NCBI RefSeq assembly: GCF_012516495.1
Contig: NZ_CP051214.1
Coordinates: 310,001-374,000 of the forward strand
DNA length: 64,000 nucleotides
Direction of reading: 5' to 3'
Source of the DNA: Mycoplasma sp. 1654_15
GTDB taxonomy: Bacteria > Bacillota_I > Bacilli_A > Mycoplasmatales > Metamycoplasmataceae
The translations under genes and the position numbers were made by a program. The notes under the pieces were generated by a model. That model was given only the letters and a program-made list of their open reading frames with translations. It was not told the origin of the DNA and did not search any database. Shown here piece after piece: positions 31,980 through 43,836 of this stretch (position 1 is its first letter; each line of letters begins with the position of its first letter).

Positions 31980-34900
31980 ATGACAAAGAAAAATAAGAAA
32001 AAAAAGTTACTATTAACCTTATTCATTTCTTTTGGTTTTATAGCTTCGTTTTCTTTAATTGTGGGTTTATCTTCACTCACAAGATATAAAGCAATAAATC
32101 CAATTGAACAAGTACAAAAAGAAGCTCGTAAAATCACAGGAGTTACATTTAATCCTGATGCATTTAAGTTACTTTCTAGCTATGAAGTAATAAGAGATGA
32201 ACTTTTTGAAAAAGAAAATGATGAATACAGATTAAAAAAGAATATTAATTTTGAAGAAAAACTTAATTTTTATGAAGTTATAAATCAAAAAAGTGAATTG
32301 ATTCGCTCCTTTCCTAAAGATATTAAATTAGTTTTTGATTTAATAGAACCTCTCGATGGTACACAAGAATTTAAGATTTTGTTTCATTTTCAGCAATCTA
32401 TTAATAACCAAATATTTAATTCTGAAATTAAACAGGTTAATCTAGCAGTAAAAAATCAAAAAGAATTTTTAATCAACTCATTTATTTCTGAAGTTTTAAA
32501 ATCTTTTACTCCAGGAGAAAAGTCAGACCTACATGATAATAAACCTGAAGATATTTTTGACATAAACGGAATTAGAATCAATCCAATCGAGGCTAAAAAA
32601 TCACCATCACTTACTTTGGTTGATGATTTTAATTCAGAGATTAAGAAAATTAGAACTGTCAATGATTTTCTAAGAATTTTAAATCAATATTTTAATTTAA
32701 ATGAAGTCATAAATTCACTAAATAAACCAATTAGCTATAAAGATAAAGAAATTACACCTTTTAAATTAGAATTTGTAAAAGACACAGAAAATCAAGAAAG
32801 TTTTATTACTGAAAATCCAGATCACAAAGGTATTTATAATTTTTATTTAAAAATTTCTTTTGCTGATTCATTTAAAGAATTCATAGCAAATGAAGAAGAT
32901 AAAAACTTTTCTAAAACACTTGTTTTAACGCTAGCTAAAGATGTTTTTGGTACAGAATCTTTCTTTATTAAACCTAATAAATTATTTGACTTTGTTTCAA
33001 TGAAAAACATTGATTATAAAAAAGTTCCTAAAACTGATGCAACAATACTTTCAAATTATGATATTTTAAGCTTTCAAAATTTCTTAATGGCTGAAGATAA
33101 TTCAACATCTAATTTAAGTGATTGAACTTTCCAACAAAAAGCCTATGTAAATAACAAAGAAAAATTATTTTCTAAATTCTTAGAACAAAAAATTAATGGT
33201 TTTTTAAATTCAAAATTAGAGTTAAATTTTGCTAACTTTTTTGATGCAGATTATAAAAACAGCTTTCATTTTGAACTAAAAAATAACATTGTAGCAAAAC
33301 AAGATGCAAAAGGAATTTACTTAAATATTCCTTACAAGATTATTATAAATTCTGCTTATAGAAAAAATGAAGAAGTAGAAACAATTATTGCTAAGGACTA
33401 TAATTTAGAACTTAGAGGTTTTAAAGATGGAGGTTTATTAGTAAGTCTTTATAACAAATATATTCAAGATTGAAATTTTAAACTTCCAGAAAATGACACT
33501 CCAATTCTTCCTAATTTAGAAATTTTAAATGCTTTATTTTCTTCAGTTAATGATTTAAATAGTTCAAATTTTGTTGTTGAACCTTCAATAACTAACAAAA
33601 TAAGCAAAGAAATTCATCCTCTTGAGCCAATGTCAGGTGAATTTTTAAAACAATTAATTAACCTAAATAAAACTGATGAATTAGTAAAAGCTTTGCAAGA
33701 TAAAAAATATTTTGGTTTAAGTTTTTCAGAGTTAGATTATTTGAATAACATTCAATCAAAATATAATCTCCCTTCTTTAGAACAAATAAGAAAAAGTTCT
33801 ATTAAAATGGATTTAGCTAAAAACTACACTTCAAATTTTGATATTGTAGGTACTTTAGATATTTTTAAAAACAAAGCTGAAGTAGGAAGTTTCTTTGCTC
33901 TTTTATTAAAAGAAAAACCAGATATTGTAAAAGAATATTTAGAAGTAATTTTTAACAAATTTGCTTCATTTTTAAAGCAAAATTCACAAAACAGCTCTGA
34001 ATCTAATGTTAAAATTAATAATTTTAATTTAACTAATTCTACAGTCAATGACGATTCATTTGATTCTAATTTTACAATTAAGCCAATTACAAAATTTAGT
34101 TATTCCAAATATATTCAATCTCAATTAGCTACTATGTTTTACCAATATTTAGCAAAAATTGATACTAATTTCAAAAACTTAAGTACTAAAAATTTAGATA
34201 ATTCTTATTTTTCAGATCTTTCAAGTTCTACTTATAGTGTATCTAATAGTCAAATTATTTCTAATGGGATAACCTATAGACATAATAATGCCGAAACAAA
34301 ACAAGTATTTTTAAAAGATAAAATAAATTTACAAGAAAAAACTTATTCCTTTAATAATAAATTAATAAATTCTTTAGATGAATTTTTATTAAGCTTTTAT
34401 TTTGTTGCTGGATTAAAGCAAAACTACAAAGGTTTTGATAATTTAGCAAAAGGATGAAAAACTAAAATACATTTTGAACTCTTACCAAGTGATTTATCTA
34501 AGTTTAACAATTCTGATCATTTAAATTTAGCTTATTGATATGATTTTTACTTACCAATTAGCGATTCTGACTTAGGTACTCCTATTTTTAGAACTCCAAA
34601 AATTGCTATGTCACTAAAGATTTCTAATGAAAATATTGTAGATTTTAAGCAAAAAATAAGACTAAATGAGCTAAGCTCAAATTTACCAGCTACAGCTTTA
34701 AGAACTACACTTGCAACTGTTTATGTAACATACATGACTCCATATGGTTTTCCTTCGACCAAAAAAGCCGATAAACAATTAGATGATAATGATATAACAC
34801 AAAGATTTGGAGCTTCAGATTTAAATTCTGAACAAACAGCAAAAGCATTTGAAGAACTTTTTGGACATCCTGAACTAGTAAGATTACAAGCTTATTTAAA

Positions 34901-35084
34901 CAATGCTAAGTTTATTTATAAAGCAAATTCTAATTTCAAAAGTCGTTTTAATCCACAAACAAGAATATTGTATTTTTATTTAATTTCAGATAATAACCAA
35001 ATTCAGTCAAAACCATTTTCTATTGTAATAACTTCAATACCTAAACCCAAAGTTAGTGCAACAACAGCAGAAGAATCAAAATAA
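31980..35084 (+). CDS. Large P97-like membrane-anchored surface protein
   Basis: This 1034-residue protein has a Lys-rich start, one hydrophobic helix (about residues 10-30) and then VGLSSLTRYKAINP, closely like the start of the M. hyopneumoniae adhesin P97 and its paralogs. The rest is a long polar extracellular chain, rich in Asn, Lys and Phe. There is no lipobox. The short R1/R2 repeats that bind cilia in P97 were not seen. A P102-like gene follows after 45 bp, the same order as the P97/P102 operon. A role in adhesion or as a protease-processed surface protein is inferred. Confidence 0.72.
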
Positions 35085-35129
35085 CTCAAGAAAGAAGAAA
35101 AATAATTACTAATTTAAGTAGGTAAAATA

Positions 35130-38129
35130 ATGACAAAAAAATCTAAAATAGTTTTATGAAGTTTTTTAGGTGGAATATTTTTCCTTTTTACAGCTACTGC
35201 TTCTGTTTTAGTAGCTACTAATTCAAAAAGAAAAAGTTTTCAATCTTTACTAAATCAAAGACATAGTGAACCAACAGGACTTTCAGAGCAAAATAATGCA
35301 GATCAGTTAAGCGCTAGAGACTTTGAAAAAGTCGTTTCAGGCTTTAAATTAAAGCCAGAATTTTCAAATTTAACTGCAGAAACTGTTTATTCCTTGCTAC
35401 AAGATCCTAGTTATTCTTTTAATATTTTAGACATAATTGACACAGATAATAAACTTGATCTAGCTTTTGAAGTTAAATTAAATAATTCTAGTGATGAAAC
35501 ACAACAGACTAAAGTAGAAAATAATACTATTAAAAACTTAATCATATTAGCATATAAAAATAAAACTTATAGCGAACAGAATTTACAAGACAAACCTATT
35601 TTTGTTTATCAAACTAACTTTACTTTAAAAGGTTTTAAAGAAGATTCAAAAACAGCAAATAAAACTCAAAATGCTTCAAAATCAAGTACTTTCGCATCAA
35701 ATACTCAAGCAGAACTAAACAAAGAACAAGAAGAAAAAGATAGTAAATTTTTAGATTTCAATATTTCATTTTTAGATTCTTATTTTAGTGTTAATGAAAA
35801 TTTTAGTAATTTATTACCTTCAGATTTTTTAAAAAAATTAGAAGAAATATATACAAAACAAAAAGATACTATAAATAATTCTTCATTTGGTTTGATTACT
35901 CTATTAGGAAAATTTAAATTACTAAATTCTTTATTAGATCCTATTGTTTTAAAGCCAAATCAAAAACTTCTTTTTTCAGTTAATAGTTTAAAAAATCACA
36001 GTTACATAATTAATGATCGAGAAGGAAAACTTTTATTAGAATTTAATTTAGAACAAGATAAGAAAATAATTAATACAATTTTTCTAGAGATTAGAGGTTT
36101 AAATTCAATAAAAGATTTAACCCAAGAAATAAAAAAAGACTTATCTATATTTCCGAATGCTTATAAATTTTATAATAAATTTGACATAAATAATGTTCAA
36201 GATTTTAGTTTAAAAGAAAAATTACAAACTAAATTAGAAGCTAAATATTATGACAAAAAATCTAAAAAAATAAAATACGACACAAACTTAATTGCTCCTT
36301 CAGAACTTGTAAAAAATCAAGAAGATTTAAAGGATTTCCTACAATTTAATACAAATAATATTAGAAGAATATCTTCTGCTTATGAAGTTAGTTTTGAACC
36401 AATTTTCATAGAAAATAGAACAGAATCTGAAAAAGAAACTATTAAAAATTTAGCAAATTATGAAGGAAAAGTTCGCGCAGATTTAAATATAATGTTTAAA
36501 AACAAATCAAATAACATAACTTATTCTTCAATAATTAAAGATGTTGATTTTAAATTATTTAATAATCAATTTGATAATTATTTAAAACTTGAATACGATG
36601 CTCAACTGGCACAATTACACAATTCAGACAATGTTTTTTATATTAAACCTGAAAATAAATTCATGTTAATTTCAGACATTTTAAGAGGTTTAAATACAGT
36701 AATTCCTTCTTATTATAAAAATATAAGTAATAGTAATCAAGATAGATGAGATAAAGATTCACAGTTTTATTCATATTCTTTTAAAGAGCTTTTAAGATTA
36801 AACGACTCAAATAAAATTAGTATAATATTTAAGTTTATAGAAAATTATTTTAACAATCTTTTATTAGATGATCATTTAAATTCTAGTTCACGAAAACCAG
36901 GTTATATTATTAAAGAGCTTCTTAGAAAAGTAAATAATACTAAAAGTAATCCATTGCCTAAAACCTTTTCACCTACTAAGGTTAATTTTGATTTAAGATT
37001 CGATTCTGTTGCACAAGAATTAATCATTAGTTTTGTAATGTCTCCAGAAGCAGATGGCTATGAAGAAGAAGCAAAATCAAGACAAATCATAATAAAAGGC
37101 TTTGCTAAACCAAATTTACTTGATCAAATTAAAAATAATTATTTACCTACAGTATTTTTAGATGCTTCTAATTCTGAAAAAATACCAGCTGTGATAGAAA
37201 AGTCAAACTTAGGTTTTAATTTATCACCAGAACTAAAAAAACATTTAGAAAATCATTTGTTTGAATTTAAAAATATTTCTTCTTCTGCTACAGACTCAGT
37301 TTCTTACTCAAGCGTTGATACACAACACAAAACATATTTTGTAAACTCAGATGTTTTATCAGGAATAATTTTAAATAATTCAGGTTTAAAAATTAATAGT
37401 ATTAAGTCTGATTCACCTGAAGAAATTCAACAAGGATCAACAATTAAAAATGGTTCAATTTTCTTCACATTCCAACTTTTAGACACTATAAATGATAATG
37501 AAAAACACTATATTTTAAGTTCTTTAAAAGATTCAAAATTAGGAGAAGTGGCTTTATTTATAAAAAAATTAGATAAGGATAAAACAAAAGATTTTAGCGA
37601 TCAACCAAGTTTTGTTTTAGGCTTAGAATACAAAAATATTTCGACAAATTCTACAGATACAAATAATGATAAAATCAATGAATCAATAGTTGCTGTGATT
37701 TCTTCTGATAAAAAAACAGAGGTAAAACCAATTACATTAGATTCTAATTCTGCAGTAGATAAATCACATTTAAATATTAGCGTTTTAGATAGTAACAAAA
37801 ACTTTTCAAATGTGTTCTTTGCAAATGCTTTAAGTACAATAATTTTGCAAATTAAAGTTAATAATACTCAAGAAAATTCTTCATTAGAATTTGAATTAAG
37901 AACCAAAGCAAATAAAGATAATGTTTATAGATCAGTACTTAAAACAGATAATAAAGATACAAAAATAAAGGCTTTATTTAATCGTGGAATTGACTTTGCA
38001 GTAATTGGTTCGAATTCTGTGGATCAAAAAAGTTCTATTTTGTTTAAATCCTTATTAGTTTTTGAACATATAAATCAACAAGATTCAGAGCAAATATCAA
38101 GAATATTATCAGAGCAATATTTAAAATAA
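35130..38129 (+). CDS. Large P102-like membrane-anchored surface protein
   Basis: This 999-residue protein has one N-terminal hydrophobic helix (about residues 8-30) and a long polar, extracellular chain. Its position after a P97-like gene and similar size match the P97/P102 paralog pairs of other mycoplasmas. Segments such as DLSARDFEKVVSGFKLKPEF resemble the paralog domains of the gene before it, suggesting old duplication. No lipobox, no clear repeats. A GGTAAA-type weak ribosome site precedes the ATG, so it may depend on coupling with the upstream gene. Confidence 0.62.
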
Positions 38130-38171
38130 AACAACAAAAAAACCTTGAAAAATCAAGGTTTTTTTGTTGTT
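38130..38171. terminator. Bidirectional terminator between the P102-like gene and pgk
   Basis: A 19-bp perfect stem (AACAACAAAAAAACCTTGA with its complement) and AAAA loop separates converging genes; A and T runs inside the arms serve both strands. Confidence 0.85.
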
Positions 38172-38178
38172 ATTTACT

Positions 38179-39387
38179 TTATTTTTCTTGAATTGGATGT
38201 AAACCAACAAGATCAGCTTTTTCAATGAAAGTAATAGAAGCTCCACCACCAGTTGAAATATGACTAAAACTATCTTGTAAATTATTTGCCTCAACTGCTG
38301 CAACTGAATCACCACCACCAATAACTGTATATGCATTTTCTAATTTACTAATTTCTTTAGCTAACTCTTCAGTTCCTCATTTAAAATTACTAAATTCTGC
38401 AACTCCTAATGTTCCATTTCATAAAACTGTATGAGCGCCTTTTAGTTGATTTTTGAACAATCTTAGTGTTCATGGTCCTATATCTAATCCTTCAGCATTT
38501 TCTAAAATTTGAAGAGGAAATCTAGGATTATAAAGTCTTTCAGTGTCTTTAAATTCATACGCCATAGCATTATCGATTGGTAAAATAATTTTATCTCAGT
38601 ATTTAGCTAATAACTCTTTAGCTAGTTCTATTTTGTCATCTTCAACAATAGAAATTCCAATCTCAAATCCCAAAGCTTTTTTAAATGTATATGACATTCC
38701 TCCAGCAATAAAAACTTTGTCTGCTTTTTCTAATAAAGAAGAAATAATTCCGATTTTGTCAGAAATTTTTGCTCCTCCAACTATAGCAACAAATGGTCTT
38801 TTTGGTTGATCAATTAATTTTGAAAGAGCTTTTAGTTCAGTTTCTACTAAATAACCAATAGCTGATTCTTTAATATGTTGTGCAATTCCAACATTTGAAG
38901 CATGTTCTCTATGCAATGTACCAAAAGCATCGTTAATAAATACATCTCCCAGTGAAGCTCAGTATTTTCCTAACTCTGGATCATTTTTGGATTCTGCTTT
39001 GTTGTTTAAATCTTCGAATCTTGTATTTTCTACTAATAAAACCTCTCCAGCTTTGAGGCTACTAATAGCTTCTTCTAATTCAACTCCTCTAGTTGTAGGA
39101 ACAAAAATTATTTCTTGACCCAATTCGTTTGCTAATTCTTCTGCAACTATTCTCAAGGATTTTTTTGCTAAATCTTCTTGAGATTTTACTCTTCCGAGGT
39201 GAGAAAATAAAATTACTTTTCCACCCTCATTTATTATTTTTCTTATAGTAGGCAAAGTAGATTTAATTCTTTTAGTTGAAGTAATTTGACCATTTTGTAT
39301 TGGAACATTGTAGTCAACACGTACTAAAACTTTTTTATCTTTTAGAACTAAATCATCAATATTTTTCTTGTTTAAAAAACTTTGCAT
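38179..39387 (-). CDS. pgk: Phosphoglycerate kinase
   Basis: This 402-residue glycolytic enzyme has [10 protein letters not shown] near the N terminus, LFSHLGR, ENTRF, and GGAKISDKI and GGGDS motifs. It makes ATP from 1,3-bisphosphoglycerate. The chosen ATG gives [13 protein letters not shown], matching the usual family start; the open frame runs on upstream but that part is unlike Pgk. The box AAAGGAG lies about 14 bp before this ATG, slightly far. Confidence 0.95.
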
Positions 39388-39654
39388 AGTGTTTAGGTTC
39401 TCCTTTGATTTTTTTCGATTTGTAATTATATATGAGAAGAAAAGAAAAAAGATAATTTTTCTTCTAAAATTATATATATTTGTACAAAATTCCTTCTTTT
39501 TCTTCATTTTTAACCAAAAGAAGGAAGAAATGAAGAAAAATAAAGCAAAACAAAGAAAAATAAATAATTTTTTTGCTTTTTTTCTTTACAAATTCCTATA
39601 AAATATGATTAATAACTTATTGTAAGCTATATACTTAACAAACAGGAGAAAATT

Positions 39655-41520
39655 ATGGTATTAAAATTTTACTGTACAACCATTTGTGCTAAAGAACCAC
39701 AGGAAAATGGTGAGCCAAATTGTACATATAGATTAAGATATGCAAAAAAAGTTCATGGTATTTATAATAATTTTCATGATATTGTAGTTTTAATTAACTC
39801 ATTCAATACACCAGCAAGGCTTTGAGTTAGAGAAGACAATAATTTCAGAAGAGTTCTTAGATTTCCACTGAATATAGACAAATTAACTACTGAAGAAAGA
39901 TCAGAGTTCTACAATGATGTTTTTTCAGATAAAAAAGAACTTTCTACTTCTATTGAGTTAGCTGAAGAACAATTCCAAGAATTAGCTGAAAAAAACAAAG
40001 AAAGAACACTAGAATTAGCTAAAATTGTTTCATTAGAAAAAATTCAAGAACTTCAAGAAGATACAGAATCTATCATTGAAACTACAGAAGCTGAAGAAGA
40101 AATTCACGAAGAAGAATGCGAAATCTGTAGAGCAGCAGCTCAAGGAAAAGAGCCAGATCTTGAAGAAGAAGTTGTGGAAGAGGAAGTTGTTGTTGAAGAA
40201 CCAGTTGAAGAACCTCTAATTAGCAATAAAGATTGTGAAAATTGCCAAGCATTAAATGAAGAAGAACCAGTTGAAGAATTTGGTGAATTTAACTGTGAAA
40301 GTTGCGAGTCATTAAATGAAGAAGAACAAATTTATATTGAAGAGCCAGTTCAAGAAGAATTTGTTGAGGAAGAAGCAACTTTTGAAGAACCTTTAGAATT
40401 AACTCAATTAGAAGAAGATCATTTTGAAACTGTTCATCTAGAAGAAGAATTTTGTTTAGCTTGTCAACACATTGCTTCATGTGAAATATGTCAAAGATTG
40501 GAAGAACATGAAGTTCTTTATAAATTAAAAGATGGAACTGTTATTAACTTACTAGAACAACACGTAGTTGAACCAGAAGAAGAACAACAAGAAGAAACTG
40601 ACTGTGGTTGTGAATCAAAAACAACTGAAGAAGCTTGTGCATGTGAAGAATGTAAATGTGATGAATCAGAAGAAAATTGTGGTTGCACAGATGAAGATAA
40701 AGCTTGTTTAGATTGTTCAGAATGTGAAGAATGTAAATTTGATGAATCAGAAGAAAATTGTGGTTGCACAGATGAAGAAAACAAAACTTGCCAAGTTACT
40801 ACTGTTTCTGATGAAGAGATTCACTGTGAACTATGTGAATTAGAAAACACAGAACTAGAAGACTTAGAACCAAGATTATTTGAAGATTTCGAAAATGAAC
40901 AAGTAGAACACATTGAAATTGAACATGTTCAAGATAATGAATCCTGATGTCATGATGAATGATGTAGAGAAATCGTTGAACAAGCAGAAAAACCTGAACA
41001 CACATTATCTTGTGGTTGCGACTTTGATTACAACGCTAACCCACTTGTTGTAGAACACACACACGAAGAATTACATCATTTTGAAGAAGAACAACCAACA
41101 GAAGACTTACATGTTCACAAATTAGTAGAAAATGAAGGACAAGCTGAAGTTTTAATCCAAACTGAAACTCCAGATAATAGAGTATTTAATACAACTTCAA
41201 CAGGAACTTGTCCAGTAGGAAAAACAACAGAATGTTCACAATTACAAGAAGGTGGTTGCCTAAGTTGTGGATGTGGACATCTATTCTTAGTGTCAAACGA
41301 TCAATTAGCAGCTGAAGTTCAAAGAAGAAACTTACCAATGGTTCTTGACCCACAATCTTCAGAATCATATTTAAGTTCTAGAACAGATTCAGAACAAGAA
41401 TATAAAGTTAGTTGATGATCAAATAAAAACTTAATTCTTTGATTCTTGGTATGATTCTTACTAGCTGGTGTAGTGGTTCTTATAGTTCTTGTATTTGTAT
41501 TTTACGCTCGTGTACAATAA
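39655..41520 (+). CDS. Acidic, cysteine-rich, tail-anchored protein (unknown)
   Basis: This 621-residue protein has three parts. Residues 1-100 form a compact mixed domain with three early cysteines. Residues about 140-530 are very rich in Glu and hold most of about 39 cysteines, nearly all as CxxC or CGC pairs (CEIC, CENC, CESC, CLAC, CLDC, CELC, CLSCGCG). Residues about 592-618 are one strong C-terminal helix ending YARVQ. With no signal peptide, this predicts a cytoplasmic protein held by its tail. An 81-bp tandem duplication lies inside. Metal binding or a structural role is plausible, but I recognise no family. Confidence 0.8.
40642..40778 (+). repeat. Tandem duplication inside the cysteine-rich gene
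   Basis: A 56-bp segment at 40642-40697 recurs at 40723-40778 with one base change (TGT to TTT, Cys to Phe). The units encode CEECKCDESEENCGCTDE-like and CEECKFDESEENCGCTDE-like peptides, 27 residues apart. Confidence 0.85.
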
Positions 41521-41551
41521 TAAAAACAAATAAGCTTACAATTAATATTTT

Positions 41552-41590
41552 AAAAGATACTTTTTTAAGTATCTTTTATTTTTTTTGTTA
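41552..41590 (+). terminator. Terminator after the cysteine-rich gene
   Basis: AAAAGATACTT and AAGTATCTTTT pair around a TTTT loop, followed by a long T run. Confidence 0.85.
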
Positions 41591-41593
41591 AAA

Positions 41594-41599
41594 TATAAT
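41594..41599 (+). promoter_or_regulatory. Promoter -10 box of the diadenylate cyclase gene
   Basis: TATAAT lies only 4 bp after the T tract of the preceding terminator and 22 bp before the ATG; the -35 region would overlap the terminator hairpin. Confidence 0.5.
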
Positions 41600-41620
41600 A
41601 CATTAAAAGAAGGTGTAGTT

Positions 41621-42214
41621 ATGTCTCAGAATTATGAAATTGCAATTTTAACATTACTGATTATCTTTTTTTTGTTGTTTGTAGCAAAACAACTATTTTT
41701 TCTTATTAAAAAAATACCTTCGAAAAGAACGAAATTTGAAGAGCTTTCGAATTCGACCCAAAAGCGTTTGGTTCACGAAATCACTACAGCTGTTAAATAC
41801 TTATCAGCAACCAACACCGGAGCTATTATTACTATAGAAAATAAAGTAGCAATTGATAATTTAAGAACTGATGGAATTAAAATTGATGCAAATATTTCTT
41901 CTTCACTTATTCTTGCTATTTTTAACAAACAATCACCATTACACGATGGCGCAATAGTCATTAGAGATAATAAAATAATTTATGCCTCTACGTTTTTTAA
42001 ACTAACGCAAAAATCCGTTCCAAGTAAATATGGATCAAGACATAGAGCAGCTTTAGGTATCTCAGAACAATCTGATTCAACAACAATAATTGTTTCAGAA
42101 GAAAGAGGAGAAATAGGGATAAGTCAAAAAGGAAAAATCGAGCCAGTATCTTTTGATAATTTTGCTCGTAAACTTGAAGCTATCCTTAAAAATCACAACA
42201 TTATTAGTACATAA
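41621..42214 (+). CDS. cdaA: Diadenylate cyclase (c-di-AMP synthase), CdaM type
   Basis: This 197-residue protein has one N-terminal membrane helix (about residues 5-25) and a DisA_N domain with the catalytic motifs SPLHDGAIVI and SRHRAALGISE. It makes c-di-AMP from two ATP. The single helix rather than three matches the CdaM form known from M. pneumoniae. GAAGG lies upstream. It is followed after 18 bp by mgtE, so ion transport and c-di-AMP synthesis share a transcript. Confidence 0.92.
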   Translation: MSQNYEIAILTLLIIFFLLFVAKQLFFLIKKIPSKRTKFEELSNSTQKRLVHEITTAVKYLSATNTGAIITIENKVAIDNLRTDGIKIDANISSSLILAIFNKQSPLHDGAIVIRDNKIIYASTFFKLTQKSVPSKYGSRHRAALGISEQSDSTTIIVSEERGEIGISQKGKIEPVSFDNFARKLEAILKNHNIIST

Positions 42215-42232
42215 ATAAATTAAGGAGCAGTT

Positions 42233-43711
42233 ATGACACTTTTAGAACTAATTCGGAATAAAGACATTAACGCAGTTAGGCAATACGCAAATCAGGTCAC
42301 TGCTGCTCAACTTGCAGAAGAAGTTTCAGAATTTTCTTTATATGAAAGATCTATGTTTTTTCGTATGCTCACAACAGAAACTGCTGCTGAAGTTTTTTCT
42401 TATTTTTCATTAGAAATTCAAGAAGAATTAATCTCAGGTTTACCAGATGAGCAAATGAATGCATTGCTTGAAGAATTATATACAGACGAAATCGCCGACC
42501 TTATCGAAGAAGTTCCAGATAATGTTGCAAAAAAGATATTAAAAAACGTTGATAAAAACACCAGAAATACTATTAATTTACTTTTAAAATACACAGATGA
42601 ACAAATTGGTTCAATTATGTCTGTTGACATCGTTTATCTTAATGAAAATTTGACTTCAAAACAAGCTTTAGATAAAATCAGAAACTATAAAGATGAAGCA
42701 GAGTTAGTTCATTATTACTATGTTGTTAACTATCAAAAACAAATTGTTGGTGCAATTACTTTAGAAGATATTGTATTTTCTGATCAAAACAAACTTGTAA
42801 AAGATATTTGCTTTGCAACTCCGATTGTGAAAACTACAGATTTAAAAGAAAAAGTTGCCCACCACTTTGCTGAAAATGATTTTTCTGTTTTACCTGTGGT
42901 TAATTCAAAAGATAGACTAGTTGGTATGATAACAGCAGATGACATAATCGATATTGTTCAAGAAGAAGCAACAGAAGATGTGTATAAACTTGCTGGAATT
43001 TCTTCAAAAGAAATAGAAGATTCTTATATAAAAACTACCACATTACAGATAGTAAAATCAAGGATTTTTTGATTAATTATTTTAATGTTAGGTTCTACTT
43101 TATCTCAAGTTATAATTCAGTTTTTTACCGATTCTATTGCAGAAAATCAACGCCTTAAAATATTAGGTTTATCAATTTTTATTAGCACTATTGTTTCGAT
43201 AATTCCTGTTATTTCAGGAGCTGCAGGAAACGCAGGTTCTCAATCTGCAACTACCATTGTACGAGCTATTTCATTATCAGAAATTGAACGTAAAAATTTC
43301 TTTAAGCAAGTGTTTTTAAAAGAATTAGCTGTTGGTAGCATAATAGGCTCAATTTTAATGGTTGTAAACTTTATTAGGTTAATAATTTATTTTACAATCA
43401 GCAAGGACCTTTTCAATACAGAATTAGCGCACTATGAAGTTGCAACTAACGATCATACAATTATGATAAAACACGTACAAAATGGCTTAACTCAAAGAGA
43501 TTATATTTTAATTATTTCAGCAGCTGCTTCTTTTTCTTTGTTTTTAGTAATAATTTTTTCAAAAATATTAGGTTCATCAATTCCTTTACTTGCACAGATT
43601 CTTAAAAGAGATCCAGCAGTTATGTCTGCACCAATTTTAGCTACTTTAACAGATTCTATTTCAACATTTATTTTTTTCGGAATCACTATATTAGTTTTTA
43701 TACTTATTTAA
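42233..43711 (+). CDS. mgtE: Magnesium transporter MgtE
   Basis: This 492-residue protein has the MgtE N domain (Asp/Glu-rich helices), two CBS domains (about residues 130-255, with MSVDIVYLNENLTSKQAL and FSVLPVVNSKDRLVG) and five C-terminal membrane helices with the conserved GAAGNAGSQSATTIVRA pore segment. It takes up Mg2+ and closes when cytoplasmic Mg2+ is high. It ends before a hairpin terminator. Confidence 0.95.
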
Positions 43712-43750
43712 CTTTCATTTAGTCTCTATTTATCTATCTTTAATTTTGAA

Positions 43751-43777
43751 TTTCAAGATTTTGTCTTGAAACTTTTT
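43751..43777 (+). terminator. Terminator after mgtE
   Basis: TTTCAAGA and TCTTGAAA pair around a 5-nt loop, followed by CTTTTTATTTTC. Confidence 0.65.
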
Positions 43778-43796
43778 ATTTTCTTGATTTTTAATT

Positions 43797-43802
43797 TATA
43801 AT
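43797..43802 (+). promoter_or_regulatory. Promoter -10 box of the MFS transporter gene
   Basis: TATAAT lies 40 bp before the ATG, downstream of the mgtE terminator; AAAGGAG follows next to the start codon. Confidence 0.5.
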
Positions 43803-43836
43803 TAAATAGTTATATATTAAAAGAAAGGAGATTAAA

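Noticed and set aside
39385-39507. Longer N terminus for Pgk from an upstream ATG at 39507
   Set aside because: The extra 40 residues are hydrophobic and unlike any Pgk start, while the ATG at 39387 gives a normal start and length.
40518-41005. Long open frames on the minus strand inside the cysteine-rich gene
   Set aside because: They arise from the Glu- and Ser-rich codons of the plus-strand gene and have no ribosome-binding site; the plus frame carries the membrane helix and consistent codon use.
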